A stretch of DNA of 64,000 nucleotides from Bradyrhizobium quebecense (lineage in GTDB: Bacteria > Pseudomonadota > Alphaproteobacteria > Rhizobiales > Xanthobacteraceae). The translations under genes were made by a program, and so were the position numbers. Numbering within the stretch: position 1 is the first letter of the stretch; every line of letters begins with the position of its first letter. The notes beneath the pieces are model-generated. The model was not told the DNA's origin and ran no database searches. It was given only the letters and a program-made list of their open reading frames with translations. Shown one piece after another: positions 30,492-40,128 of this stretch. The stretch is taken from contig NZ_CP088022.1 of assembly GCF_013373795.3 (NCBI RefSeq), forward strand, positions 2,976,001-3,040,000, written 5' to 3'.

Positions 30492-33224
30492 ATGAAGCAA
30501 AACGGCAGCGCCTCGTTCAACGTCACCTCGGTGATCGGCAGTGGTCCGATCCGCTGGCTGATCCTTGGCGGCGCCGTGCTGATGGCCGCGATCGCGATCG
30601 GCGCCACCCTGATGGCCGAGAATTTCCGCGAGCGCGCCCTGCACAACAGCGAGCGTGAGCTCGAGAACACCGTGTTGCTGCTGGCGCGGCATTTCGACCA
30701 GCAGCTCGAGGATTTCGAGGTGGTCCAGCGCGACCTGATCGCGTTCATGCGCGACAACGGGATCGCGACACCGGAGAATTACAAGCGCCGGATGTCGGCC
30801 GCGGACATCCATGCAATGCTCAAGTCCAAGATGGACGCGCTGTCCAATGTCGGCAGACTCAACGTGTTCGACGCCGACGGCATGCTGATCAACAGCTCAG
30901 GCGACTGGCCGTTGCCGCAGGTCAGCATCGCCGACCGCAGCTACTTCCAGACTTTCAAATCGAGCCCCTACTCGCCCGACATGCTGGTCGCCCCGGTGGT
31001 CAGCCGCGTCAGCGGAGTCTGGACCACCGCCATCACCCGCAAGGTGACCGGCCCACGCGGCGAGTTTCTCGGCGTACTCGTCCGCGGCGTCGAGCCGGCG
31101 ACCTTCGAGAAATTCTTCTCGACCGTTGCGCTCGGCGAAGGCGCCGCGATCTCGATGCACCATCGCGACGGCACGCTGCTGGCGCGCTATCCCCATGTCG
31201 AGGAGATGATCGGGAAGAACTTCCGCACCGGCCCGGCCGGTCAGCAGCAGGTGTTCGAGCAGCCCGAGAGCACCTCGCGATTGACCAGCCCGGTCGACGG
31301 CAAGGACCGCCTGGTGTCGTCGCGGGCACTCGCCAAATTCCCGATCGTCGTCGTCGCCACGACCACCACGGAAGCGGCACTCGCCAACTGGCGCGAGCAG
31401 ATCGGCATGCTGATCGCGGTGACCGCAGCATCGGTGCTGGCGATCGCGATCCTACTGACGCTCGTGGTGCGCAAGCTGTTGCAGCAGCACCGCACCCAGC
31501 AGCAACGCCTGACGCTGGAGAAGCTCCGGCTCGACACCGCCGTCAACAACATGACGCAGGGGCTGTTGCTGTTCGATGCCGCGCAGCGGCTGGTGATCTG
31601 CAACAAGCGCTATATCGAGATGTACGGATTATCCGCCGACGTCATCCGGCCCGGCTGCAGCTTCCGCGACGTCATCGTGCATCGCCACCTGACGGGCTCG
31701 TTCCAGGGCGACGTCGAGCGCTACGTCAACCTCGTGCTGCGCGACGTCGGCATCCGCAACACCATGGTGATCGCGACGCCCGACGGGCGCTCGATCCAGG
31801 TCGTCAACGAGCCGCTGGCCGATGGCGGCTGGCTTGCAACCCACGAGGACGTCACCGAGCGCCGCCGCGCCGAGGAGCGCATCACGCATCTTGCCCACTA
31901 CGATGCTCTCACCGACCTGCCGAACCGCGCGCTGTTCCACGAGGAGATCAAGCGCGAGCTGCCGCATGTCGCCCCCGACAGCCAGCTCGCGGTGCTCTAT
32001 ATCGACATCGACGAATTCAAGGGCGTCAACGACTCGCTCGGCCACATGGTCGGCGATGAATTACTCAAGTCCGTTGCGCGGACGCTATCCGGCGTGATCG
32101 GCGACGGCGATTTCGTCGCCCGGCTCGGCGGCGACGAATTCGCGATCGTGCAGACCGGCGTGAAGAACGAGGTCGAGGTCACCGACCTCGTCGCGCGCAT
32201 CTACGAGGTCATCCGTTCGCCCTATCAATGCCTCGGCCACCAGGTCACGACCGACGCCAGCATCGGCATTGCGCTGGCGCCGAAGGACGGCACCGATCTC
32301 GACCAGATATTGAAGAACGCCGACCTTGCGATGTATGCGGCGAAGTCGGCCGGCCGGCGCGTCTCGCGCTTCTTCGAACCGGCGATGGATGCCGATGCCC
32401 GCGCCCGCCGGGAGCTCGAGATGGAGCTGCGGCAGACCATCGCCGCGGGCAGCGGGCTCGAAGTGTATTACCAGCCCTGCGTCGACCTGCGCAGCAACGA
32501 GATCACCGGCTGCGAGGCGCTGGTGCGCTGGCGCCATCCGGTGCGCGGCATGATCTCGCCGGCCGACTTCGTGCCGATCGCCGAGGAGACCGGCCTGATC
32601 AACCAGCTCGGCGAATGGGTGCTGATGACGGCCTGCAAGGAAGCCGTGAACTGGCCCGATCACGTCAAGCTCGCGGTCAACGTCTCGCCGGTGCAGTTCC
32701 GGACCGGCACGCTGGCGCTCAAGGTGATCGCGGCGCTGGCGGCATCGGGCCTGTCGGCGGGCCGGCTGGAGCTTGAGATCACCGAGGCGGTACTGATCCG
32801 CGACGACGAGACGGCGCTGGCCGCGCTGCATCAGCTCCGCGCCATCGGCATCAGGATCGCGCTCGACGATTTCGGCACCGGCTATTCGTCGCTGAGCTAT
32901 TTGAAGCGTTTCCCGTTCGACAAGATCAAGATCGACCGCTGCTTCGTCACCGACATCGCCGATCCGCAAGGTTCGGCCGGCATCGTCGAGGCCGTCGTCA
33001 ACATCGCCGCCGAGCGCAGCATGACCACGACGGCGGAAGGCGTCGAGACCGCGCAGCAGCAGCAATTGCTGCGCGAGCTCGGCTGTTCGGAAATGCAGGG
33101 CTATCTGTTCAGCCCGCCGAAGCCGGCCGCCCAGATCCGCGAGCTCTTGGCCGGGCATCGCCGTGGCCCTGCTGCAGGTCCGACCGCCACGCGTCGGCGC
33201 AAACCTGTTGCCGGCGCGGCGTAG
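30492..33224 (+). CDS. Membrane-bound diguanylate cyclase/phosphodiesterase (dCache-PAS-GGDEF-EAL)
   Basis: A 910-residue c-di-GMP turnover protein. Helix 1 covers about residues 20-42, a periplasmic dCache-like sensor about 45-300, helix 2 about 302-326, and a PAS-like domain about 341-459 (NMTQGLLLFDAAQRLVICN). A GGDEF domain follows, with intact active site RLGGDEFAIV near 545, and an EAL domain starts near 674 (CEALVRW), with DDFGTGYSSLSYLKRFP and AEGVET also intact. Both activities may therefore be functional, one gated by the ligand sensor. Transcribed alone, it is the first gene of the block that separates moaC from moeA. Confidence 0.95.
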   Translation: MKQNGSASFNVTSVIGSGPIRWLILGGAVLMAAIAIGATLMAENFRERALHNSERELENTVLLLARHFDQQLEDFEVVQRDLIAFMRDNGIATPENYKRRMSAADIHAMLKSKMDALSNVGRLNVFDADGMLINSSGDWPLPQVSIADRSYFQTFKSSPYSPDMLVAPVVSRVSGVWTTAITRKVTGPRGEFLGVLVRGVEPATFEKFFSTVALGEGAAISMHHRDGTLLARYPHVEEMIGKNFRTGPAGQQQVFEQPESTSRLTSPVDGKDRLVSSRALAKFPIVVVATTTTEAALANWREQIGMLIAVTAASVLAIAILLTLVVRKLLQQHRTQQQRLTLEKLRLDTAVNNMTQGLLLFDAAQRLVICNKRYIEMYGLSADVIRPGCSFRDVIVHRHLTGSFQGDVERYVNLVLRDVGIRNTMVIATPDGRSIQVVNEPLADGGWLATHEDVTERRRAEERITHLAHYDALTDLPNRALFHEEIKRELPHVAPDSQLAVLYIDIDEFKGVNDSLGHMVGDELLKSVARTLSGVIGDGDFVARLGGDEFAIVQTGVKNEVEVTDLVARIYEVIRSPYQCLGHQVTTDASIGIALAPKDGTDLDQILKNADLAMYAAKSAGRRVSRFFEPAMDADARARRELEMELRQTIAAGSGLEVYYQPCVDLRSNEITGCEALVRWRHPVRGMISPADFVPIAEETGLINQLGEWVLMTACKEAVNWPDHVKLAVNVSPVQFRTGTLALKVIAALAASGLSAGRLELEITEAVLIRDDETALAALHQLRAIGIRIALDDFGTGYSSLSYLKRFPFDKIKIDRCFVTDIADPQGSAGIVEAVVNIAAERSMTTTAEGVETAQQQQLLRELGCSEMQGYLFSPPKPAAQIRELLAGHRRGPAAGPTATRRRKPVAGAA

Positions 33225-33253
33225 ACTTCGGAAGGTGTGGACGACCGATAACG

Positions 33254-33284
33254 CGTCATGCCCGAGCGTGACCCGGGCATGACG
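33254..33284. terminator. Shared hairpin between convergent genes
   Basis: CGTCATGCCCG (33254-33264) pairs exactly with CGGGCATGACG (33274-33284) across a 9-base loop. It lies between the stop of the GGDEF-EAL gene and the stop of ctpA, and probably ends both transcripts. The core GTCATGCCCG hairpin is also a frequent dispersed repeat in this bacterial group. Confidence 0.6.
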
Positions 33285-33298
33285 AAGAAGAGATGGGC

Positions 33299-34648
33299 CT
33301 AGTTCGGCACCGGCCGCTTCTGCGCAGCCTTGTCCGCGTTCTTGGCGTCGGCGTTCACGGTGACGCCGCGCAGCTGGTTGAACGCCGCGGCCAGCGCCTT
33401 GTCGTTCTTCTCGTCCGGCGGCACGTAGGATTGCGAGCCGGTCTGCTCGGCGCCCTCGGCGGAGAGATGGCCGCGCATCGAGGCTTCGCCCTTGAGCTCG
33501 GAGCGGGTCTTGAACTCGTCCGGCACGTCCTGCAGCACCTCGATGTCGGGCTTGATGCCGAGCGCCTGGATCGAATGACCCGACGGGGTGAAATAGCGCG
33601 CCGTGGTCAGCGCCAGCGCGCCATTGCCGGCGCCGAGCGGAATGATGGTCTGCACCGAGCCCTTACCGAACGAGCGGGTCCCGATCAGGGTCGCGCGCTT
33701 GTGGTCGTGCAGCGCCCCGGCGACGATCTCGGAAGCCGAAGCCGAGCCGCCATTGATCAGCACCACGAGCGGCTTGCCCTTGGTCATGTCGCCGCCGTGG
33801 GCGGTGAAGCGCTGGGTCTCTTCCGGATTGCGGCCGCGGGTCGAAACCACCTCGCCGCGCTGCATCAGCGTCGAGGTCACCGAGACCGCCTGGTCGAGCA
33901 GGCCGCCCGGGTTGTTGCGGAGGTCGACGACGTAGCCGTCGAGCTTGTCCTGCGGGACCTGCTTCTGGATCTCGCCGATCGCCTTGCGCAGGCCCTCGGT
34001 GGTCTGCTCGTTGAACGAGGTGATCCTGATGTAGCCGATGTCGCCGCCCTCGACGTGATACTTCACCGGGCGGACGCGGATGATCTCGCGGGTAATCGAG
34101 ACCTCGATCGGCTTGTCGGCGTCCTTGCGGACGACCTTCAGCCGGATCGAGCTGTTGGGCGCGCCCTTCATCTTGTTGACGGCCTGGTCGAGCGTCAGGC
34201 CCTGGATCTGCTCATCGTCGATCGAGGTGATCACGTCGCCCGACATGATGCCGGCGCGCGAAGCCGGCGTGTCGTCGATCGGCGCCACCACCTTGACGAA
34301 GCCGTCCTCCATCGTGACCTCGATGCCGAGCCCGCCGAACTCGCCATGCGTGGTCTCCTGCATCTCCGCCCAGCCCTTCTCGTTCATGTAGCGGGAGTGC
34401 GGATCGAGCGAGGAGATCATGCCGTTGATCGCCCCTTCGACGAGCTTGGAGTCCTCGGGCTTCTCGACGTAGTCGGTCTTGATCTTCTCGAACACCTCGC
34501 CGAACAGGTTGAGCTGCGAATAGGTGTTGTCGGCATGCGCGGCGGCATTGGCGACGGCGAACAGATGCGCCCCCTGCGGCGAGGCCACGAGCAGGGTGAG
34601 ACACGCTCCCGCAACCGTCCCGAGGAAGAAGCCAACATGTTTGCGCAT
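33299..34648 (-). CDS. ctpA: S41 family C-terminal processing peptidase (CtpA-like)
   Basis: Periplasmic serine protease that trims C-termini of envelope proteins. A signal/anchor (MRKHVGFFLGTVAGACLTLL) is followed by a helical N-domain with SLDPHSRYMNEK, a PDZ domain (about 85-170; VAPIDDTPASRAGIMSGDVI), and the catalytic core with the serine in NGGSASASEIVAGAL (about residue 305) and the lysine in RSFGKGSVQT (about 329). 449 residues from the ATG at 34648. An upstream extension in frame is not supported. Confidence 0.94.
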   Translation of the reverse strand: MRKHVGFFLGTVAGACLTLLVASPQGAHLFAVANAAAHADNTYSQLNLFGEVFEKIKTDYVEKPEDSKLVEGAINGMISSLDPHSRYMNEKGWAEMQETTHGEFGGLGIEVTMEDGFVKVVAPIDDTPASRAGIMSGDVITSIDDEQIQGLTLDQAVNKMKGAPNSSIRLKVVRKDADKPIEVSITREIIRVRPVKYHVEGGDIGYIRITSFNEQTTEGLRKAIGEIQKQVPQDKLDGYVVDLRNNPGGLLDQAVSVTSTLMQRGEVVSTRGRNPEETQRFTAHGGDMTKGKPLVVLINGGSASASEIVAGALHDHKRATLIGTRSFGKGSVQTIIPLGAGNGALALTTARYFTPSGHSIQALGIKPDIEVLQDVPDEFKTRSELKGEASMRGHLSAEGAEQTGSQSYVPPDEKNDKALAAAFNQLRGVTVNADAKNADKAAQKRPVPN

Positions 34649-34834
34649 TATCCGCGATCCTTTTTCGCTATCGGCCGGCAACGTTCCGCAACGTTCGCCT
34701 GCCCCACCCCGACGGGGGCACCACACAACGGCTTTTTGGTCGGATCAAGGCCGCCTTGTCACTGGACCATTACGGTCCTGTCACGATGCCCTGGTCAGCC
34801 CCAAAATCAGCATTTAGTCAGCACCACGTCAGCC

Positions 34835-36022
34835 TCAAGTCGGCTTCCGGTCGGCCTCTGGCCCAGCCTCCCGCAGCCCGCTCTGCCAGGTCGACGGCCG
34901 AGTCCCGAATCCGCGCTTGGCCCGGGTGCCCAGCCAATAGCCAAACTGCGGAGGAACATGGCGAAATGGCCCTTCAACCCCGAGTTTCAGCGCGGCATCC
35001 ATCGGCCAGTTGGGGCTATTGAGGATTTCCCGGCCGACCGCGATCAAATCTGCTTGTTTTTCGCGCAGGATTTGCTCGGCCTGGTCACCATGAATGATCA
35101 GGCCGACCGCCATGGTCATGATATCGGCATGCCGGCGGACATATTCCGCCAGCGGCACCTGATAGTTGTATTTGATCTCCTTGCCCAGGATCGGCGCCAT
35201 CTCGCTGATTCCCCCCGACGAGCAGTCGATCACGTCGACGCCCTTCGGCTTCAGGATCGCCGCCAGCCGCGCGCTCTGTTCCGGACCCCAGCCGGCATTG
35301 TCCTCGACCGACAGCCGCACGAACAGCGGCTTGTGATCCGGCCAGTGCGCGCGCACCGCCTCCGTCACCTCGATCAGGAAGCGCATCCGGTTGGCTTCCG
35401 AGCCGCCATATTGATCGCTGCGCTGGTTGGAGCGCGCGGAGAGGAATTCGTGCACGAGATAGCCATGGGCGCCGTGCAGCTCCAGCACCTCGAACCCGGC
35501 CTCGTGCGCGCGCCGCGCCGCCTGCCCCCAGGCCGCGACGAGGTCCTTCACCTCCTGCGTTTCCAGCGCGCGCGGCACCGGCCAGCGCTCGCTATGGGCG
35601 ATCGCGCTCGGCGCCACCGGCGTCCAGGCATCCCAATCCTCGATTGCGGCGCTGCGTTCGAGCGGTCGGTCGCCTTCCCAGGGGCGGCTTGCGCGCGCCT
35701 TGCGGCCGGAATGGCCGAGCTGGATGCCGGCCACTGCATTCTGTTGCTTGATGAAGCCGACGAGCCGGCTGAGCGGCGCGATGAACTTGTCATCCCAGAT
35801 GCCGAGATCGCCGATCGTTCCGCAACCGCGCCGCTCGACCTTGGTCGATTCGACGATCACGAGACCGGCGCCGCCGGCGGCGAACTTGCCGGCGTTCATC
35901 AGATGCCAGTCGGTCGGAAAGCCCTTCTCGGCCGAATATTGATGCATCGGCGGCACCACGATGCGGTTCTTCAGCGTGACGCCGCGGATGGTCATCGGCG
36001 AAAACAGCAGCATGTCGGACAT
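34835..36022 (-). CDS. NADH:flavin oxidoreductase, Old Yellow Enzyme family (NamA/YqjM-like)
   Basis: FMN-dependent ene-reductase of 395 residues. It begins LFSPMTIRGVTLKNRIVVPP, has VAGIQLGHSGRKA, the catalytic-site ELHGAHGYLVHEFLS, and PLFVRLS with the substrate arginine region. The phosphate-binding end is DLIAVGREILNSPNWP. The usual cysteine after PP (PPMC) is replaced by His (PPMHQYSA), so redox tuning may differ from YqjM. Natural substrates of this class are generally unknown. Transcribed singly. Confidence 0.9.
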   Translation of the reverse strand: MSDMLLFSPMTIRGVTLKNRIVVPPMHQYSAEKGFPTDWHLMNAGKFAAGGAGLVIVESTKVERRGCGTIGDLGIWDDKFIAPLSRLVGFIKQQNAVAGIQLGHSGRKARASRPWEGDRPLERSAAIEDWDAWTPVAPSAIAHSERWPVPRALETQEVKDLVAAWGQAARRAHEAGFEVLELHGAHGYLVHEFLSARSNQRSDQYGGSEANRMRFLIEVTEAVRAHWPDHKPLFVRLSVEDNAGWGPEQSARLAAILKPKGVDVIDCSSGGISEMAPILGKEIKYNYQVPLAEYVRRHADIMTMAVGLIIHGDQAEQILREKQADLIAVGREILNSPNWPMDAALKLGVEGPFRHVPPQFGYWLGTRAKRGFGTRPSTWQSGLREAGPEADRKPT

Positions 36023-36158
36023 CGCTTCCTCACTTCACGTCGTTACCCGGCGCGCGGGACCGATCTTCTATTTGCCGCCGACGTTATACGCACTGCACGA
36101 CGGCCGAAAGGGGCGCGGGGCGCGCATCACCGAGGCAACATCCATCCACGAGCTGTTC

Positions 36159-36308
36159 CTATTGAGCGGGCTTCCGGTTCGCCGACAGGTCCGTCGGGCA
36201 GTCTACCCCGCATGCGATCACTTTCCTCTGGTCGGCAACGCGCCACACCAGCAGCGCGGCCAGGACGATGATGGTGACGGTGAGCTTGGCCAACGTGTCG
36301 TGATTCAA
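36159..36308 (-). CDS. Possible small membrane protein (49 aa)
   Basis: Short frame starting at a TTG with GGAG 6 bases before it. The product has one membrane helix (LTVTIIVLAALLVWRVA) and a small outer part with two cysteines (VIACGVDCPTDL). Composition and the good ribosome binding site argue for a real gene, but the rare start and short length leave doubt. No family recognised. It lies alone between the OYE gene and an ABC binding-protein gene. Confidence 0.4.
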   Translation of the reverse strand: MNHDTLAKLTVTIIVLAALLVWRVADQRKVIACGVDCPTDLSANRKPAQ

Positions 36309-36595
36309 TTTCAGCTCCGAGCAACAATCCGCATGAGCGACAATTATTAGCTGCGAACAAAAACTGGCCCCGGGGCGCCTGAAGGCCGCTGACGGGGCCG
36401 ACCCGCGTTCGATTCAACGTGATCTGGATCATCATCGTACGGACCTGGCGCGGCCTGCAAGCTCTCCGGTCCGCATGGCAGCACAGCACAGCCGCGCGCG
36501 GCCATGCTGGAACTTTCTCGTCCGGAATGCCGCGATCTCCGGGAACCTGCCCGTCCATCACCTAGCCCATATGGGCTACATCCTCACCGTGGCCG

Positions 36596-37612
36596 TCAAC
36601 TCCGCACGAGCCTTGCTGCGCCCGCGGCGATCGCGTCGTTGAAGCTCGTATCCCAGAATTGTCCGACCTCGGCGCGCGCGTCGAGCACGCCGAGCTTGAG
36701 GAAGGTGTCGGCAACCTTCTGGTGGGTGTCCGGCACGTCAGACGTTACACCAGCCAGCGAGAAGTCGTCGCTGCGGCGGGCGAACTGGTCGAGAATGTCC
36801 TGCAACGGCAGATGGGTTTCGGCTACCTGCGCCGCCGCATAGAGGGGAAAATTCTTGTTGGCGAACGCATAGGCGCGCTGGATCCGCAGCAGCAGATCGC
36901 TCACGGCCGCGTGGCGCAGCGGATCGTCGATGGCCTTCGGATTGGCGTAGATCGGGAAATTGCCCGAGAGATAGCCGACGCCGGTCTTGAGCAGCCGCGC
37001 GCCCTGCCTGGCGATGGCGAGCTGTCCGTTGTAGCCATAGATCGCCCAGGCATCGAGCTTGCCGGAGGCGAACGCCGAGTAGCCGTCGGACGGCGTCAGA
37101 TTGATCGCCTCGATATCGCCGAACCCAAGGCCTGCCTCCTCGAGCTGTTTCGCGAGGAAGTAATGCGCCGTGGTCGCGCGCACATAGCCGACGCGCTTTC
37201 CCTTGAGGTCGGCAATCGAATGGATCGGCGCGTCCTTTGCCGCCACCGTGACCTGGATGTTGAGATCCTCATGGGTGACGGCGATGAAGCGCACCTTTGC
37301 GTTCTGGCGCGCGGCGAACATCGCGGGAACCTCGCTGCCCGAACCGACGTCGAGCGCATCGCCGTTCAGGGCCTCGATGTGGAGCACCCCGTTGTTGAGC
37401 TCCTTCCATTCGATTTTGTAGGGCGTCTTGTCCTCGCCCGCCGCCTGCAGCAGCGGACGCCAGCCGCCCTTGTAATACGCCACCCGCAAGGTGACGCCAA
37501 CGAGATCGGCGCCCTCACCCGCCCCGGTTTCCGCGCGCGCACTTCCCGCAACCAGACTTCCGGCGAGCACGCCGAGCGCAGAACGTCGCGAAAGGACAAA
37601 TGGCGTGGTCAC
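36596..37612 (-). CDS. ABC transporter substrate-binding protein, SsuA/NMT1-like
   Basis: Periplasmic receptor of the sulfonate/nitrate/taurine class, 338 residues. It starts with a Tat-like signal (SRRSALGVLAGSLVAGSARA). The binding core shows LRVAYYKGGWRPLLQAAGED, VGSGSEVPAMFAARQ, ADLKGKRVGYVRATTAHYFL and FASGKLDAWAIYGY, which is the usual NMT1 fold. No permease or ATPase genes adjoin it, so it is an orphan receptor whose membrane partners lie elsewhere. Ligand unknown. Confidence 0.88.
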   Translation of the reverse strand: MTTPFVLSRRSALGVLAGSLVAGSARAETGAGEGADLVGVTLRVAYYKGGWRPLLQAAGEDKTPYKIEWKELNNGVLHIEALNGDALDVGSGSEVPAMFAARQNAKVRFIAVTHEDLNIQVTVAAKDAPIHSIADLKGKRVGYVRATTAHYFLAKQLEEAGLGFGDIEAINLTPSDGYSAFASGKLDAWAIYGYNGQLAIARQGARLLKTGVGYLSGNFPIYANPKAIDDPLRHAAVSDLLLRIQRAYAFANKNFPLYAAAQVAETHLPLQDILDQFARRSDDFSLAGVTSDVPDTHQKVADTFLKLGVLDARAEVGQFWDTSFNDAIAAGAARLVRS

Positions 37613-37766
37613 CGGCTTAGGCTCCTGATCAGCAGTTACATTGCCTGCAAGCTTAGGAGAAAATCCGCCGATGTATATGAGACGCTATTTCGTTTTTCGC
37701 CGCGCGCGCGAAAAGCCGTTCCAAGGATTGACGGCTTGGCGCGGAAAACAATATCCGACGACGCGA

Positions 37767-37896
37767 ACGTAGCCCGGATGGGCGCAGCGATATCCGGGGC
37801 CGCTCTCTCAGTTTGCGGTGACCTCCCCGCATGTCGCGGAGCCCGTCATCGGGCGCGCGTTCGCGCGACCCGTTGGCTCATGCAGGCGGGCTACGT
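37767..37896. repeat. Intergenic repeat, family D, with 10-bp terminal inverted arms
   Basis: A 130-base element bounded by ACGTAGCCCG (37767-37776) and its complement CGGGCTACGT (37887-37896), with inner GGGCGCAGCGATATCCGGGG. I recognise the CGTAGCCCGGATG...CGGGCTACG layout as a dispersed element of Bradyrhizobium. It ends 9 bases before the stop of the following binding-protein gene. Confidence 0.7.
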
Positions 37897-37904
37897 CAGC
37901 CGCG

Positions 37905-38816
37905 CTACTTTGCAACCTCATAAACATCAGGATCGAAGCTCGAGCTCGGATGGGCGAATGCATTCTTCAGTGCCGGCGACATCGGGACATTGTAATTGAT
38001 GCCGTTCGGCGGTGTCGGCTGCTCCAGCCACTTCTTGTACATGACCTCGATCTCCGGGCTCCCATAGAGCTCGGCCGTCGCGCGGTCCGCGAGCGCCTTG
38101 AACGGCGCGTCCTCCCGGCGCAGCATGATTCCGAACGGCTCGGCCTTCGAGAACGCCTCCTCGCTGATCATGTAGAGCGAAGGCTGCTTGGATCGGGCAA
38201 TCGCGACGGCGAGCTGGACATCGTCGAGCGCATAGGCCTGGGCGCGATCGGTCTCCAGCATCAGGAACGCTTCGGCCTGGTCCTTGGCCGGCTGAACGTT
38301 GATGCCGAGCTTGCGTTCGGTGTTGACCTTGATGAGCTGCGTGAGGTTCACCGAGCCTGCAACGGCGGTGACCGACTTGCCCTTGAGGTCGTCGATGGTG
38401 TTGATGCCGGCGGACTTTTTGGCGGCGAATCGCGTCGCGCTCAGGAAGTGCGAGTTGGTGAAGGTCACCTGCTTCTGGCGCTCGGCGCTGTTGGTGGTCG
38501 CCGAGCAGTGCAGGTCGATCGTGCCGTTGACCATCAGCGGGATGCGGTTCGACGAGGTCACCGGGAGATAGTCGACCGTGATGTCGGGCATGCCGAGCTC
38601 CTTCTTCACGGCATCGACGATCTTGAGGCAGATATCGAGCGCGAAGCCGATCGGCCGCTGGTTGTCGTCGAGATAGCTGAAGGGAACGGAGGCCTCCTGA
38701 AAGCCCAGCGTGACCTTCCTGGTCTCCTTGATCTTCTGCAGCGTGCCCGACAGCTCCTCGGCGGCCGCGGGGCCTACGGCGAGCGTGAGGACGAAAATGA
38801 CGGCGGGCAAACGCAT
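37905..38816 (-). CDS. Amino acid ABC transporter substrate-binding protein (GltI-like)
   Basis: Periplasmic receptor of the glutamate/aspartate type, 303 residues. The signal peptide MRLPAVIFVLTLAVGPAAA is followed by KIKETRKVTLGFQEASVPFS, DNQRPIGFALDICLKIVDAV, NGTIDLHCSATTNSAERQ, and AEAFLMLETDRAQAYALDDV, all typical of this family. I start at the ATG at 38816, which gives the signal peptide. As with the neighbouring receptor, no permease or ATPase gene is adjacent. It lies two genes from the NarL-type sensor pair and could act as a sensor subunit, which is speculation. Confidence 0.88.
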   Translation of the reverse strand: MRLPAVIFVLTLAVGPAAAEELSGTLQKIKETRKVTLGFQEASVPFSYLDDNQRPIGFALDICLKIVDAVKKELGMPDITVDYLPVTSSNRIPLMVNGTIDLHCSATTNSAERQKQVTFTNSHFLSATRFAAKKSAGINTIDDLKGKSVTAVAGSVNLTQLIKVNTERKLGINVQPAKDQAEAFLMLETDRAQAYALDDVQLAVAIARSKQPSLYMISEEAFSKAEPFGIMLRREDAPFKALADRATAELYGSPEIEVMYKKWLEQPTPPNGINYNVPMSPALKNAFAHPSSSFDPDVYEVAK

Positions 38817-38965
38817 CGGCGGCTCCTGTGCGGTAATCAGATGGCGGTGATAACCCACACACAGGCCCGGCGATACAAGACGGTGTGTCTATCAGCTATC
38901 GCGCTTTGCTATGGTCCGCCTGCCGAGGTTGCGACCGCAGCAGCGAGCCATCCGCGCCGGGATCG

Positions 38966-39901
38966 CTACTGCTGCGCCCCGCCCTCGAGCAGGCGGTCGC
39001 CGACCAAATGGACCGCGCCGCGGGTCCATGAGTAATCGGCGCCCATCCGCAAGCCGCTGTCGCCGCGTGAGACGACCGCGCCGCTGCGGGCGTCGCGCAC
39101 CTGGAAGCCGACCGTGTATTCGGTCCGGCTGACCCGCCTGATCACACCGATCAGCGATTGATCGGCGCCGAGTTTCTGCGCGATCGCCGCCTCGCAGCCG
39201 TCGCAGTCGCGCAGCGCCCGCGCCTTGACGGGCTCGGCCATTGCGCCGCCGGTATCGACCAGGCGATAGCGGCCCGATTGCGCGAGCCGGTCGCGGACGC
39301 CCTGGGTGACATCGGCCAGAGTGGCTGCATCGGAGCCGGCAAGACCGGACGACGGTGCCGCGGAATTATCCTCGAGCTCGAACTCGAACACCGCAAGCCC
39401 GATCGGCGCCGCGGCGGCGGCCCGTGCCGTCGGCAACGCAGCGGCAAGAACGGCGCGCACCTCGCGCGACACGAACATCCGCGCATGGTCCCATGCCTCG
39501 TCATTGTCGCCACGAAACGTGTAGAGCTTTTCATACAGCACACGGCTCGCGCCGACATCGATGACCGCCACCTTGGCCCACTGCACCAGCGTGCTCATCT
39601 TCTGCACGCCGCCGACCACCTTGATTTGGGCCTCGCCGGCGGGCGCCGCCTGCGGCACCAGGCGATAGCGCGGCTCCGCGGCAATATCGGCGCGCAGCGC
39701 AGCCATGAACGCATCCAGCCGCTTCTGATGCACGGCGGTTTGGTCGATCACCTCGCCCGAGGTGTCGACATAGCTGAAATCATCGACGCTGACGCCAAGC
39801 GGGGGAGCCGCGGCGGCGCCGGTTTCGGCGCGCAGCGGACAAGATCCGGCCAGAAGGCCGATCAATGCGAGGGCGCGTACGACGAGGCGGGACTGGCGCA
39901 T
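38966..39901 (-). CDS. DUF2380/DUF3280-like periplasmic protein with two related halves
   Basis: A 311-residue secreted protein (signal MRQSRLVVRALALIGLLAGS, cleavage near LRA). The two halves look like related units. The first has VDDFSYVDTSGEVIDQTAVH...LRADIAAEPRYRLVP; the second has IGLAVFEFELEDNS...VRDRLAQSGRYRLVD with CDGCEAAIAQKLGADQSLIG. The family name is given from memory of its FELEDTS-type motif and needs a profile search. Function unknown. It is divergent from the histidine kinase gene and separated from it by 227 bases. Confidence 0.6.
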   Translation of the reverse strand: MRQSRLVVRALALIGLLAGSCPLRAETGAAAAPPLGVSVDDFSYVDTSGEVIDQTAVHQKRLDAFMAALRADIAAEPRYRLVPQAAPAGEAQIKVVGGVQKMSTLVQWAKVAVIDVGASRVLYEKLYTFRGDNDEAWDHARMFVSREVRAVLAAALPTARAAAAAPIGLAVFEFELEDNSAAPSSGLAGSDAATLADVTQGVRDRLAQSGRYRLVDTGGAMAEPVKARALRDCDGCEAAIAQKLGADQSLIGVIRRVSRTEYTVGFQVRDARSGAVVSRGDSGLRMGADYSWTRGAVHLVGDRLLEGGAQQ

Positions 39902-40128
39902 GATCGAGGCCTTTCAGCTGCTGGTGTGGTCGGTTGGGTCGCAGCCTAGGCCGGCAGGCCGCTGCGCCGCAGCGGAGCGCCTCCCGGCCGGTGCCGGGAA
40001 AATTTCACGACCGTGGTCCACACCCAAGGCGACGCTTCTCGACGCTTCCTTTCTGCCGTTTAATGGGCGTGACGGCCCTGCCCGCAACCACGCGCCGAAG
40101 GTCGTCTGCGACCTCTGAGGATACGCCA

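Noticed and set aside
33293..36271. A 992-codon open frame on the plus strand
   Set aside because: It is antisense to ctpA and the OYE gene, which have full family motifs. Long antisense frames are expected in GC-rich DNA, and the translation is rich in Arg/His/Asp without any domain.
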